Below, piece by piece: positions 17,842-25,901 of a stretch of DNA of 64,000 nucleotides. The notes under the pieces were generated by a model, which saw only the letters and a list, made by a program, of their open reading frames with translations, had not been told where the DNA came from and made no database searches. Both the position numbers and the translations under genes were made by a program. Within the stretch, counting starts at the first letter, position 1, and every line of letters starts with the position of its first letter. Source of the DNA: Roseovarius sp. 217. Lineage in GTDB: Bacteria > Pseudomonadota > Alphaproteobacteria > Rhodobacterales > Rhodobacteraceae. Location of the stretch: the NCBI RefSeq assembly GCF_000152845.1, contig NZ_CH902584.1, positions 2,369,680 through 2,433,679 of the forward strand, given 5' to 3'.

Positions 17842-18570
17842 ATGACCTCGACTTCGCGGGTCTTGCGCGCCGTGGCACCAAGCCGGCCGCTTGCGCTGAC
17901 CTTTATGCTGCTTGCAGCGTTCATGCTGACGGCTGCCCAAGCGCTTGCCCATAACGTCACTGCAGGTGACGCGGGCTACATTCAGGAAATCTGGGGGGTA
18001 AAGATCATCCCCTTCATCTACCTTGGGGCCAAACACATGGTCACAGGTTATGACCACATCCTGTTCCTGTTGGGTGTCGTCTTCTTCCTTTACCGGATGA
18101 AGGATGTCGGCATCTATGTCAGCCTTTTTGCCATCGGCCATTCTGTCACCATGCTGCTCGGCGTCTGGTATGGCTGGGGCATCAATGCCTATATCATCGA
18201 TGCGATCATCGGGCTGTCGGTGGTTTACAAGGCGCTCGACAACCTTGGCTATTATCAGAAATGGTTTGGCTTTCAGCCCAACACCAAGGCGGCCACACTG
18301 ATCTTCGGGCTGATTCACGGCACGGGTCTGGCTACAAAAATCCTTGAATATCAGATCCCGCAGGACGGTCTGCTGCCCAACCTTCTAGCCTTCAACGTCG
18401 GAGTCGAGGTGGGCCAATTGCTCGCCCTTGCCGTTATTCTGATCGTCATGGGCTACTGGCGGCGCAGCCCCAACTTCATGCGCCAAGCCACCATCGCCAA
18501 CGTGCTGATGATGGGCCTTGGCATCTGGCTGACGGCCAATCAGGTCGCCGGTTACATCGCTTCAACCTAA
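17842..18570 (+). CDS. hupE: HupE/UreJ-type metal (nickel/cobalt) permease
   Basis: A 242-residue protein. It has an N-terminal signal-like segment ending ALA, then HN followed by about six transmembrane helices. Conserved motifs are GYDHILFLLGVVFF, FAIGHSVTMLLG and FGLIHGTGLATK, whose histidines and aspartate form the metal path in HupE. Family members carry nickel or cobalt across the inner membrane. The ATG at 17842 has GGAGAAAA upstream. No hydrogenase or urease genes are present in this window, so its role here is probably metal homeostasis together with the divergent exporter. Confidence 0.85.
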   Translation: MTSTSRVLRAVAPSRPLALTFMLLAAFMLTAAQALAHNVTAGDAGYIQEIWGVKIIPFIYLGAKHMVTGYDHILFLLGVVFFLYRMKDVGIYVSLFAIGHSVTMLLGVWYGWGINAYIIDAIIGLSVVYKALDNLGYYQKWFGFQPNTKAATLIFGLIHGTGLATKILEYQIPQDGLLPNLLAFNVGVEVGQLLALAVILIVMGYWRRSPNFMRQATIANVLMMGLGIWLTANQVAGYIAST

Positions 18571-18591
18571 AAAAAAAGAAAGGATAGTCAC

Positions 18592-19215
18592 ATGCATAAT
18601 GCACCCAAACCAAAACTTGATGAACTGCCGACCAAGGCGCAGTTGTTCCGCTCCTCCATCATGGCGGGCATCGGCGCAGTTGCAATCATGGTCACGGTAT
18701 ATCTGCCTGCGGAATATGCGATCGACCCCACAGGCGTTGGCCGCGTTCTGGGCCTGACCGAAATGGGCGAGATCAAGGTTCAGCTGGCCGCAGAGGCCGA
18801 AGCGGACCGTCTGCTGGATGAACAGCGCGCCCTTGATCAATCCTCAAGCGTTCTGGACAGCGTGTTCAACCTGTTCGTCGGCGCTGCCCATGCGCAGGAA
18901 GTCTGGCAAGACGAAGTGACCTTCGTTCTGGAACCTGGTGATACGGCCGAAATCAAGATGACGATGGAGGCTGGCAGCACGGTCACCTATGCATGGACCG
19001 CAGCAGGGGGACGGGTCAATTTTGACCTGCACGCCCACAGCGGCGGCGAGTCTGTCGACTATGAGCGTGGTGCTGGTCAGACCGAAGGCGAGGGCACCAT
19101 CGAAGCGCCATTCGCCGGTGATCACGGCTGGTTCTGGCGCAACCGCGATAGCACGCCCATCACCATGACGATACAGCTGCGCGGTGAATACAGCGATATC
19201 GTCGAAACCTATTGA
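18592..19215 (+). CDS. transmembrane-anchor protein of the metal locus
   Basis: A 207-residue protein with one transmembrane segment (about 23-45, IMAGIGAVAIMVTVYLPAEYAI) and a C-terminal periplasmic domain. VTFVLEPGDTAEIKMTMEAG, then VTYAWTAAGGRVNFDLHAHSGG and WFWRNRDSTPITMTIQLRGEY, resemble the domain seen in proteins annotated as transmembrane anchor proteins beside hupE in Rhodobacterales. The gene starts 21 bp after hupE, behind GAAAGGA, and is clearly cotranscribed. The molecular function is not known; it may hold or deliver metal at the membrane. Confidence 0.75.
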   Translation: MHNAPKPKLDELPTKAQLFRSSIMAGIGAVAIMVTVYLPAEYAIDPTGVGRVLGLTEMGEIKVQLAAEAEADRLLDEQRALDQSSSVLDSVFNLFVGAAHAQEVWQDEVTFVLEPGDTAEIKMTMEAGSTVTYAWTAAGGRVNFDLHAHSGGESVDYERGAGQTEGEGTIEAPFAGDHGWFWRNRDSTPITMTIQLRGEYSDIVETY

Positions 19216-20032
19216 TGTGAACGCCGCCATTCGCTGTTGCAGCGGATGGCGGATTTTCCACTGGTCGCGGCAATGCGATCATTCCCGAAAAACAGCGATC
19301 ACTGCCAAAGTTCTGCCTACGGTAAAGTTGCGAGTGTCGCGAGAGTGTCAACTTCGGAGAAGACGCACGATAAGCTCACGGTTTTCTTGACCGTCTGCTA
19401 TGCGCCACTCGCGCCTTTTGCATCAGGAGTTCCGTCACGGTCAGCTGACTGCAGCACATGGTGCGCTCTGGCGTTGCCACGCTCCCATAGATGATCCTCG
19501 CTCCGACCAATATCGCCGCCAAGCTCCTCTCCCCCATGCCTCATCCATGCTGACAAAGCGCCTCACCACGTCTTCCTATTACGGCCCCTCTGCACGTTCG
19601 ACGCATCATCAGTGTGAAGGACGACTGCCCGGCGCTCTGGGGTGGTCCATGACTGCGTTCCGCATCTCAACACGAAGTGACGATGCGCCTGACATTGCGT
19701 TACGGTGCGACCGTTTCTCCCGGCCTGCTCTCGTGGTTCCGTTTTGACGTTTCTCTTTATTTTGTAGGCATTTCAGATCGACAATGTTTTCATCAACTTC
19801 CAGAAAAACGTCATTTCCGATTAATTTTGTCAACTTAAGGTAAACTTAACGACAACCTTTCATGCCCATTCTGGGCAATTTCAGGTGCATTTTGCCCTCA
19901 ATTCGCGACCCAAAGGTTTCCCACTATTTCCATCAGGTAAACCTTCGGCAACCTCGTGGACGCCATCAAACGGGATCCGGCGAGGAGCGGCAGTCCAGCC
20001 ATTCCTCGCAGCGGATTCACACCCACTCCTGC
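19216..20032. other. 817-bp gap, no gene recognised
   Basis: Between the metal operon and the XRE unit. It is more AT-rich near 19750-19860. Short frames exist on both strands, but none has a recognisable motif or a good ribosome site. It probably marks a joint between island modules. Confidence 0.5.
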
Positions 20033-20173
20033 CTACCCTCTCCTAGCCTCACAGACCCGCCGCAGAAGCTGCAAGCGCCGCAAGGTCGGTGCCGGGTCGC
20101 AGTCCAGACTGATCATCCGCAGGAATTCGAGCCAACTGCGTTCATTCTCAGTGAGATCTTCCATCTGCAGCAT
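20033..20173 (-). CDS. 46-residue protein coupled to the XRE regulator
   Basis: A short frame beginning at an ATG 5 bp after the stop of the XRE gene, with the XRE gene end (GGAAAGTGAG) serving as ribosome site. The product starts MLQMEDLTENERSWLEFLRM and ends RRVCEARRG. It is amphipathic and Leu/Arg/Glu-rich, and looks like a small helical protein. The placement suggests a partner or modulator of the regulator, perhaps a toxin-antitoxin-like or excision-control pair, but nothing in the sequence proves that. Confidence 0.5.
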   Translation of the reverse strand: MLQMEDLTENERSWLEFLRMISLDCDPAPTLRRLQLLRRVCEARRG

Positions 20174-20178
20174 CTCGC

Positions 20179-20580
20179 TCACTTTCCGAAAACCGCATTG
20201 ATCGCCGCCTGCGACCGGCTGGTCAGGCGCGGATCGCTGTTGTCAGAGGCTGTGCGGATCGCCTTGACCCAAGATGTCTCGTTTTCGGTGATCGGTTCGC
20301 CAAAAATCTCGATGACCGCAGCAGCGGCGGTCCGGCCGATCGCTTGCTCCAGGGCAAGCCGCATGAGGTAGGCCGGGTCCACCTCAAGGGCGCGTGCCAA
20401 CGCCGGGATACGATCGAGCGCCGCCTTGGACTTTCCCTGCTTTATCATCGTGATCATATTGGCGTTGTTGAAGCCCGCCTGCGCGGCGATCTCGCCCTGT
20501 GTTTTCTTCGGCTTCAGTTCTAAAATGCGGCGCTCGACAAACTGCGCCAGCTGGGTGGCTTGATGCGGTTTCTTGGTCAT
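20179..20580 (-). CDS. XRE-type DNA-binding regulator
   Basis: A 133-residue protein. Residues about 10-70 form a Cro/CI-like helix-turn-helix: TQGEIAAQAGFNNANMITMIKQGKSKAALDRIPALARALEVDPAYLMRLALE in family terms, with the recognition helix in NNANMITMI. The C-terminal part (PITENETSWVKAIRTASDN) resembles the tail of small phage-type regulators. I use the ATG at 20580. It is a likely regulator of island genes, followed at once by a 46-codon gene. Targets are unknown. Confidence 0.8.
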   Translation of the reverse strand: MTKKPHQATQLAQFVERRILELKPKKTQGEIAAQAGFNNANMITMIKQGKSKAALDRIPALARALEVDPAYLMRLALEQAIGRTAAAAVIEIFGEPITENETSWVKAIRTASDNSDPRLTSRSQAAINAVFGK

Positions 20581-20811
20581 CTCTGGGTCTCTCTCAATCT
20601 GATGCACAGCACATGCTGCTGAATTCATTATAGAAATTCTGCTATGGGGCTGTTCGGCAGGATGAGGATTTTGTTGTGCTCCGCAGATTTATTCTTGAAC
20701 GTGTGGGCTAGAATAGTGCGCAAACCTTATTTGCGGCCCTCGCCTTCCAAGACTCAAAGAACACCAACCACCTTGCCCTCGGTGCGATAGCAAGGACGCC
20801 AGAAAACCACC

Positions 20812-21702
20812 TCAAAATCTGTCTTTAGCGGTCTCGACAAAGTTCAATGTATTGCGTGCCCGGTTGGTGCGTTTCCAGACCAGTAGGGTGCGAATTCGGA
20901 AGTTCTTATGCACGATGGGGCGAACATCGACATTTTGACCCAGAAATCCGATCAGGCTCTCGGGGTAGATCGTGACGCCAAGGCCGGCTGCGACCAGACC
21001 AATCAGAGCCAGCGTATTCGCAGCCTCTAGGCTGGGTGTCAGGGTAATTCCCAAGGGGTTGAACAGGTCGTCGAGGCGATAGCGATACTCTCCCCATTGC
21101 GCCATGTCCCCAATAATCAGATCCTGTTCAAGGATGTCATCGGGTGCAATTTCCGCCTTTTTCAGCAAAGGATGTCCTTTGGGCATCACGAGATAGAGCA
21201 AGTCCGACGCGAGAAGCACGCTGTGATATTCGCTGTTGTCGAACGGGCCGATCAGAAACCCCACGTCAATCTCGTCATTCGCAAGCGCCACTTTCTGGCC
21301 CTGGGTTCGGATGTATTTCAACTCCAGTGCTACGTCGGGATGCCGTTTGCGAAACCGCGCGACAGTCTGCGGAAGCAACTCGGTTGCGGCAAAGGCCATG
21401 TAGCCGACGCGCACCTGTCCGGTCTGACCTTCGGCGATGCGCCGCGCCTCTAGGATTGAATTCGAGCAATCGTAGAGCAAGTTGGACACGCTGCGAAAAA
21501 AACTCTGCCCGGCGGGCGTCAGCGTCACCTCTCGCGTGCTGCGCTCAAACAGCGGGTAGCCCAATTGCGCCTCCAGCTTCTGAATACGACGACTGAGCGC
21601 CGATTGATCGAGCGCTAGACGTTCCGCGCTGCGCCGGAAATTCAGCTCTTCGGCAACAACGGCAAATGATTGCAGCAAAGAGATATCGGGCAGGTTCTGC
21701 AT
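20812..21702 (-). CDS. LysR-type regulator of the amidase-TRAP operon
   Basis: A 296-residue LysR-family activator. The winged helix-turn-helix is at about 8-65 (LQSFAVVAEELNFRRSAERLALDQSALSRRIQKLE) and the inducer-binding domain at about 90-290. The ATG at 21702 is preceded by GGAGG. It is divergent from the isochorismatase-like gene, and a perfect dyad at 21727-21747 lies in the 174-bp gap. The usual LysR logic applies: it represses itself and activates the neighbour when the transported compound or its product binds. Confidence 0.9.
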   Translation of the reverse strand: MQNLPDISLLQSFAVVAEELNFRRSAERLALDQSALSRRIQKLEAQLGYPLFERSTREVTLTPAGQSFFRSVSNLLYDCSNSILEARRIAEGQTGQVRVGYMAFAATELLPQTVARFRKRHPDVALELKYIRTQGQKVALANDEIDVGFLIGPFDNSEYHSVLLASDLLYLVMPKGHPLLKKAEIAPDDILEQDLIIGDMAQWGEYRYRLDDLFNPLGITLTPSLEAANTLALIGLVAAGLGVTIYPESLIGFLGQNVDVRPIVHKNFRIRTLLVWKRTNRARNTLNFVETAKDRF

Positions 21703-21726
21703 CCGCGCCTCCGAAATAGGGTTCGA

Positions 21727-21747
21727 TTGATGCATCAGGTGCATCAA
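21727..21747 (+). promoter_or_regulatory. LysR-type operator dyad
   Basis: Perfect 8-bp inverted repeat TTGATGCA (21727-21734) and TGCATCAA (21740-21747), spacer 5 bp. It lies 25 bp upstream of the LysR start and 130 bp upstream of the amidase start, where a LysR recognition site is expected. Confidence 0.7.
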
Positions 21748-21876
21748 CATTTGCCCAACTGTCAATTCTCTTTGATGGCCTCCTTCGGCACCTTCTGTCT
21801 TGCCAGCCGGATCGGAGACCGCATCAGGCTCGGAACCAACAACCAAGACCCGGCCCTCGGGGCCAAGGAGAACCGA

Positions 21877-22599
21877 ATGAGCGATATTGACAACCGAGAA
21901 CTCGACAAGATGTTGCAGGCGGCGTTCGACGCCTCGACCAAGCTCTATCAAGAGCGCGGCTTTCAGCGGCGTGTGGGCTTTGGCAAACGCCCGGCGCTGG
22001 TCAGTGTCGATCTGGCCAATGCCTGGACCCGTCCTGGCAATCCCTTTACCTGTGATCAGGAAAAGATGGACAATGAAATCATCCCCGGCATGCAGCGCCT
22101 GCTCAAGGCATTTCGCGCGCAAAACCTGCCTGTTGTGCATGTGACGACCGCATATGAGATCACTGATCGCAACGCGTCCTTCACCGATATGGGCCTCTGG
22201 CACAACAAGATTCCGGTGGATGTGGTGGATCTGGCCGACAAGGAACTTTGGGCCATCGACAGCCGTATCGCGCCTGTTGAGGGGGAATACACGCTGCTCA
22301 AGAAGCGCGCCTCATCCTTTCATGGAACGGAATTGGCGGGTATCCTGCGCGCCAATGATGTCGACACCATCCTCGTGACGGGTGTCACCGCCTGTGCTTG
22401 CGTGCGTCAGACCGTTTGTGACGGGATTGCAGATGGCTTCCGTCCTATCGCGGTGCGCGAGTGCATTGGCGACCGAGTGCCGGGGGCCGTGGCGTGGAAC
22501 CTATTTGACATAGACGCCAAGTTTGGCGACGTGAAATCGGTGGATGAATGCGTCGATTACATCAATGGTCTGGCTGGGGTAAAAGCCGCCGCTGAATAA
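21877..22599 (+). CDS. isochorismatase-family (cysteine) amidohydrolase
   Basis: A 240-residue cysteine hydrolase of the isochorismatase fold, closest in appearance to N-carbamoylsarcosine amidase. The catalytic triad is visible as D45 (VSVDLANAW), a lysine at 142 or 143 (YTLLKKRASSF) and Cys175 (TGVTACACVRQTV) with the usual cis-peptide neighbourhood. The ATG at 21877 has AAGGAG upstream. It heads an operon with a complete TRAP transporter, so it probably hydrolyses an amide or carbamoyl compound that the transporter imports. The exact substrate is unknown. Confidence 0.85.
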   Translation: MSDIDNRELDKMLQAAFDASTKLYQERGFQRRVGFGKRPALVSVDLANAWTRPGNPFTCDQEKMDNEIIPGMQRLLKAFRAQNLPVVHVTTAYEITDRNASFTDMGLWHNKIPVDVVDLADKELWAIDSRIAPVEGEYTLLKKRASSFHGTELAGILRANDVDTILVTGVTACACVRQTVCDGIADGFRPIAVRECIGDRVPGAVAWNLFDIDAKFGDVKSVDECVDYINGLAGVKAAAE

Positions 22600-22605
22600 A
22601 ACCAC

Positions 22606-22629
22606 GGGCGCCTCGTGCCTGAGGCGCCC
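22606..22629 (+). promoter_or_regulatory. intercistronic hairpin before the TRAP binding protein
   Basis: GGGCGCCTC (22606-22614) and GAGGCGCCC (22621-22629) form a perfect 9-bp stem with a 6-base loop. No T run follows, so it is more likely an RNA stability or processing element than a terminator. Confidence 0.6.
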
Positions 22630-22656
22630 AACACCTCACACAACAGGGACATAAAA

Positions 22657-23715
22657 ATGAAAATGAAAACAATCATGCTAACCACAGTGGTGGCCTTGGC
22701 CGGTGGCAGCGCTTTCGCGGAAGAGATCACGCCGCATCAATTCAAGGTGGTCGGAACCTGGGGCAACCTGTCTTCGTGGCAGAATGTCGAGCAGCCATTC
22801 TGGAGCGATCAGATTCCGGCCGCTACCGGTGGGGCCATCACTGGCGATGCCATCCCGATCACCGAGGCGGGGCTGAAGGGAACAGAGGTCATGCGCCTCT
22901 TGAAACTCGGCGTGTTCGAGGTGGCGCATGGGCTGGGCAGTTATGTTGCCTCAGAGAACCCAGCCATCGAAGGCGCGGACCTGTCCAGCATCGCTTCGGA
23001 CTTCGACACGATGCGTGCCGTGGTTGAAGCCTATCGGCCCACGATGGACAAGATTTTCCGTGATACCTATGGCGCAACGATCGTGTCGCTTCATCCATGG
23101 CCTGCCTCCATGATTTATTGCCGCGATGCGATTGCCGGGATTGCGGACCTCAAGGGTCGCAAAGTGCGGGTGCATTCTGCGACGCTCGGCGATTTTGTCG
23201 AAGGGGCCGGGGCCGTGACCGTGACGCTGCCCTTTGCAGAAGTGGTGCCAGCACTGGAAAAGGGCGTGGCAGACTGTGCCATCACTGATCCGGTTTCGGC
23301 TTACAAGGCGAGCTGGCATGAGGTCATCAACCATGTTTTCGCCCTGCCTGTCGGTTATTCCATCACCTTCACCGCGGTAAACGCAAAGCTTTGGGAGGGG
23401 TTGGACGAAACCACCCGCACAGCATTGACTGAGAATTTCGCCGCTATGGAAGAGTCCGGCTGGAAAATCGCAGCCTCGGAACAAGACATGGGCGTGGCTT
23501 GCCTGACCGGCACGGGTCCGGATTGTGCCTTTGGGGAAGCGGGAAGCGCCACCTTGACTGTGCCCGGCGAGGCAGACAAAGACGCACGACAGAAAATCTT
23601 GGACGAGTTCGTGCTCAAGCGTTGGGCGGCACGCTGTGGCGGTGACTGCATCGACGCCTGGAACGAGAGCGCAGGCAAAGCTGCTGGACTCGCGGCACCG
23701 CAACCTGAAAGTTGA
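22657..23715 (+). CDS. TRAP transporter substrate-binding protein (DctP type)
   Basis: A 352-residue periplasmic binding protein. The signal peptide ends AFA-EE at about residue 21. The DctP fold is shown by the conserved region GRKVRVHSATLGDFVEGAGAVTVTLPFAEVVPALEKGVADCAIT, which includes the family arginine that binds the substrate carboxylate. Cysteines in the C-terminal quarter (VACLTGTGPDC and AARCGGDCID) suggest disulphides. It is the second gene of the operon and is flanked on both sides by hairpins, a common way to raise the amount of binding protein. A carboxylated substrate is likely. Confidence 0.9.
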   Translation: MKMKTIMLTTVVALAGGSAFAEEITPHQFKVVGTWGNLSSWQNVEQPFWSDQIPAATGGAITGDAIPITEAGLKGTEVMRLLKLGVFEVAHGLGSYVASENPAIEGADLSSIASDFDTMRAVVEAYRPTMDKIFRDTYGATIVSLHPWPASMIYCRDAIAGIADLKGRKVRVHSATLGDFVEGAGAVTVTLPFAEVVPALEKGVADCAITDPVSAYKASWHEVINHVFALPVGYSITFTAVNAKLWEGLDETTRTALTENFAAMEESGWKIAASEQDMGVACLTGTGPDCAFGEAGSATLTVPGEADKDARQKILDEFVLKRWAARCGGDCIDAWNESAGKAAGLAAPQPES

Positions 23716-23726
23716 ACGCACTTACA

Positions 23727-23752
23727 CCGCAGGGCGCATGCGCACCCTGCGG
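23727..23752 (+). promoter_or_regulatory. hairpin after the TRAP binding protein gene
   Basis: CCGCAGGG (23727-23734) pairs with CCCTGCGG (23745-23752). It lies between dctP- and dctQ-type genes and would protect the upstream mRNA or reduce read-through into the membrane subunits. Confidence 0.6.
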
Positions 23753-23779
23753 TATCTGCCTTCACAGATTGGGACCACC

Positions 23780-24403
23780 ATGTATTCCACACTCGTCTCT
23801 TATCTCTTTCGACTGTCGCAATTCGCCGTGTGGATCGGAGGCAGCATGATGCTGATCTCGGCCGTCATGGTCACTGTGGATGTCATCGCGCGTAAATTCT
23901 TCGGTGCCAGCATCGGTGGCGCGGATGAACTGTCCGGATATCTTTTCGCAATTGCGACCGCTTTTGCCTTGCCCTACGCCGCGCTGCACCGCGCCAATGT
24001 CCGTATTGATGTGCTCTACATGCGGCTCCCGCGCATTGCACAGGCTTGGCTCGACATTCTCGGAATGGCCCTGATGGCCCTCTTTGCCGGAATCGTCACA
24101 TGGCGCGCACTGGCGACGGTGGCCCTCACATGGTCGACTGACGCGCATTCGATCACGCCTCTGCACACGCCATTGATCTTGCCGCAAGGACTGTGGGTGA
24201 CTGGCTGGGTGCTCTTTTGCCTCACGCTTCTGTGTCTGCTGGGCGGTATGATCACTGCGCTGATGCGAGGACAGTTCGACCGGTTGCAAGCTCTTGGAGG
24301 GGCGCCCTCGATGGATGAGGAAATCGAAGAAGAGTTACAAGGCGTGCGGCCAAACCCTCATGGTGCAAACTCAACGGCCCAAGCCGTGCCCGCAGGAGAA
24401 TGA
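23780..24403 (+). CDS. TRAP transporter small membrane subunit (DctQ type)
   Basis: A 207-residue protein with four transmembrane helices (about 12-34, 50-72, 88-112 and 130-155). The conserved helix-2 region VDVIARKFFGASIGGADELSGYLFAIATAFALPYA is present in pieces typical of the DctQ family. The C-terminus is a longer, acidic, soluble tail (DEEIEEELQG). It forms the inner-membrane complex with the following large subunit. It starts at the ATG at 23780, and the next gene begins 3 bp after its stop. Confidence 0.88.
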   Translation: MYSTLVSYLFRLSQFAVWIGGSMMLISAVMVTVDVIARKFFGASIGGADELSGYLFAIATAFALPYAALHRANVRIDVLYMRLPRIAQAWLDILGMALMALFAGIVTWRALATVALTWSTDAHSITPLHTPLILPQGLWVTGWVLFCLTLLCLLGGMITALMRGQFDRLQALGGAPSMDEEIEEELQGVRPNPHGANSTAQAVPAGE

Positions 24404-24406
24404 GAG

Positions 24407-25690
24407 ATGTTGGGATCTGCAACAAGTTTGCTGTTTGGCTTGATTTCCCTAAGCGTGCCCATCGCCGCTGTAGTGGGCATCCTCGCACTGGCGCTTGCCT
24501 CGCTGTATTCGCCCATGCCACTTTACCTAGCGATTGGTGACATCTTCTGGACCAACAGCATTGATTTCATCCTAATTGCGGTGCCGCTCTTTATCCTGAT
24601 GGGCGAGATCCTGCTACGCGCTGGTATCGCGGAGCGGATGTATGGCGCCCTCTCGCATTGGATTTCTTGGCTGCCGGGTGGCTTGATGCATTCTAACATC
24701 GGAGCCTCAACGCTGTTTGCGGCAACCTCTGGCTCTTCCATTGCCACGGCCGCTACAGTTGGCACGGTGGCCATGCCGCAGATCGCCAAGAAAGGCTACA
24801 ACCCAAGCCTCTTCATGGGCACGCTGGCGGCGGGTGGCACCCTTGGCATTCTCATCCCGCCTTCGATCAACATGATCGTCTACGCGCTCTTGACGGATAC
24901 TTCTGTTCCAAAACTCTATCTCGCTGGCTTTCTGCCCGGAGCCATTCTAGCGGGGCTCTTCATGCTCACTGTGCTGATTGCTTGTCTGATCCGCCCCTCT
25001 TGGGGAGGAAAACCTGAGCATAGCACCTGGGCCACGCGTCTACATTCTTTGCCGGACCTTGTGCCGCCAATCGGGATTTTTGTTGTGGTTGTCGGCTCGA
25101 TCTATGCCGGGCTTGCGACCCCGACTGAAGCCGCCTCCCTTGGCGTGATCGCCTCACTGGCACTAGCTGCTTGGAATGGCAGCTTGCGGATCGAGATGCT
25201 GCGCCTTGCGATCGAAAGCACGATGCGCACGACAGCGATGGTGATGCTCATTGTATTTGCGGCCGTATTCCTGAACTTCGTGCTTGCGGTGGTCGGCCTG
25301 ACGGACCTCTTGGCCGGGTTCATCAATGGTTTAGGCCTTAGCCCGATGCAAACCATGATCGTGATTGTTATCGCTTTCATGATCCTTGGCTGCTTCATGG
25401 AAGCCTTCTCGCTTCTCTTGATCGCCACTCCGCTCTTGGCCCCGATCGTCGCAGGCCTTGGATTTGATCTGGTCTGGTTTGGTATTCTGATGATGCTGAT
25501 GCTGGAAACGGCCCTAATCACACCACCGATCGGGGTCAATCTCTACGTCATCCAGGGTGTGCGTGGCAAAGGCTCGATCAACGATGTCATCATCGGCTCT
25601 TTGCCGTTTCTCGCCGCCCTTATGATAATGATTGCCCTGTTGCTCGCCTTCCCCCAGATCGCGCTCTGGCTGCCAGAAACCTTTGGGTAG
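24407..25690 (+). CDS. TRAP transporter large membrane subunit (DctM type)
   Basis: A 427-residue permease with about twelve hydrophobic segments. It has the hallmark repeats of DctM: FAATSGSSIATAATVGTVAMPQ, then GTLAAGGTLGILIPPSINMIVYALL, and a similar C-terminal half ending ITPPIGVNLYVIQG. It uses the sodium gradient for secondary active uptake with the DctP and DctQ partners. GGAGAATGAGAG provides the ribosome site, coupled to the end of dctQ. It is the last gene of the LysR-controlled operon. Confidence 0.93.
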   Translation: MLGSATSLLFGLISLSVPIAAVVGILALALASLYSPMPLYLAIGDIFWTNSIDFILIAVPLFILMGEILLRAGIAERMYGALSHWISWLPGGLMHSNIGASTLFAATSGSSIATAATVGTVAMPQIAKKGYNPSLFMGTLAAGGTLGILIPPSINMIVYALLTDTSVPKLYLAGFLPGAILAGLFMLTVLIACLIRPSWGGKPEHSTWATRLHSLPDLVPPIGIFVVVVGSIYAGLATPTEAASLGVIASLALAAWNGSLRIEMLRLAIESTMRTTAMVMLIVFAAVFLNFVLAVVGLTDLLAGFINGLGLSPMQTMIVIVIAFMILGCFMEAFSLLLIATPLLAPIVAGLGFDLVWFGILMMLMLETALITPPIGVNLYVIQGVRGKGSINDVIIGSLPFLAALMIMIALLLAFPQIALWLPETFG

Positions 25691-25781
25691 AACAATGGCA
25701 CTGCTCCGGTGTTGTGGAAATGATCAGTCATGCGTTTTGCTACACGATACCAAATGTTGTTGTTTCCGCATTGGGCCGATG

Positions 25782-25872
25782 GGACCACTTGGACCGCGTT
25801 GAATTTAAACAGCTTTCCCGGTCCAAGTGGTCCACGTGGTCCAATGGTGGAGAGAGGCAAACCACCTCTCTC
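25782..25872 (+). repeat. island palindromic repeat R3 and hairpin
   Basis: A perfect 15-bp inverted repeat, GGACCACTTGGACCG (25782-25796) and CGGTCCAAGTGGTCC (25819-25833), then a perfect 8-bp hairpin, GAGAGAGG (25850-25857) and CCTCTCTC (25865-25872). It is the best preserved of three island copies (R1 at 7126-7234, R2 at 13113-13176). It lies tail-to-tail between dctM and the DUF927 gene, so it may serve as a two-way terminator. Confidence 0.75.
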
Positions 25873-25901
25873 GCATTCACAGGACCCGGCCAGATCGTCA
25901 C

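Noticed and set aside
19609-19833. Short minus-strand frame of 74 codons in the 19216-20032 gap.
   Set aside because: No ribosome site, no known motif, and an odd change of composition in the middle.
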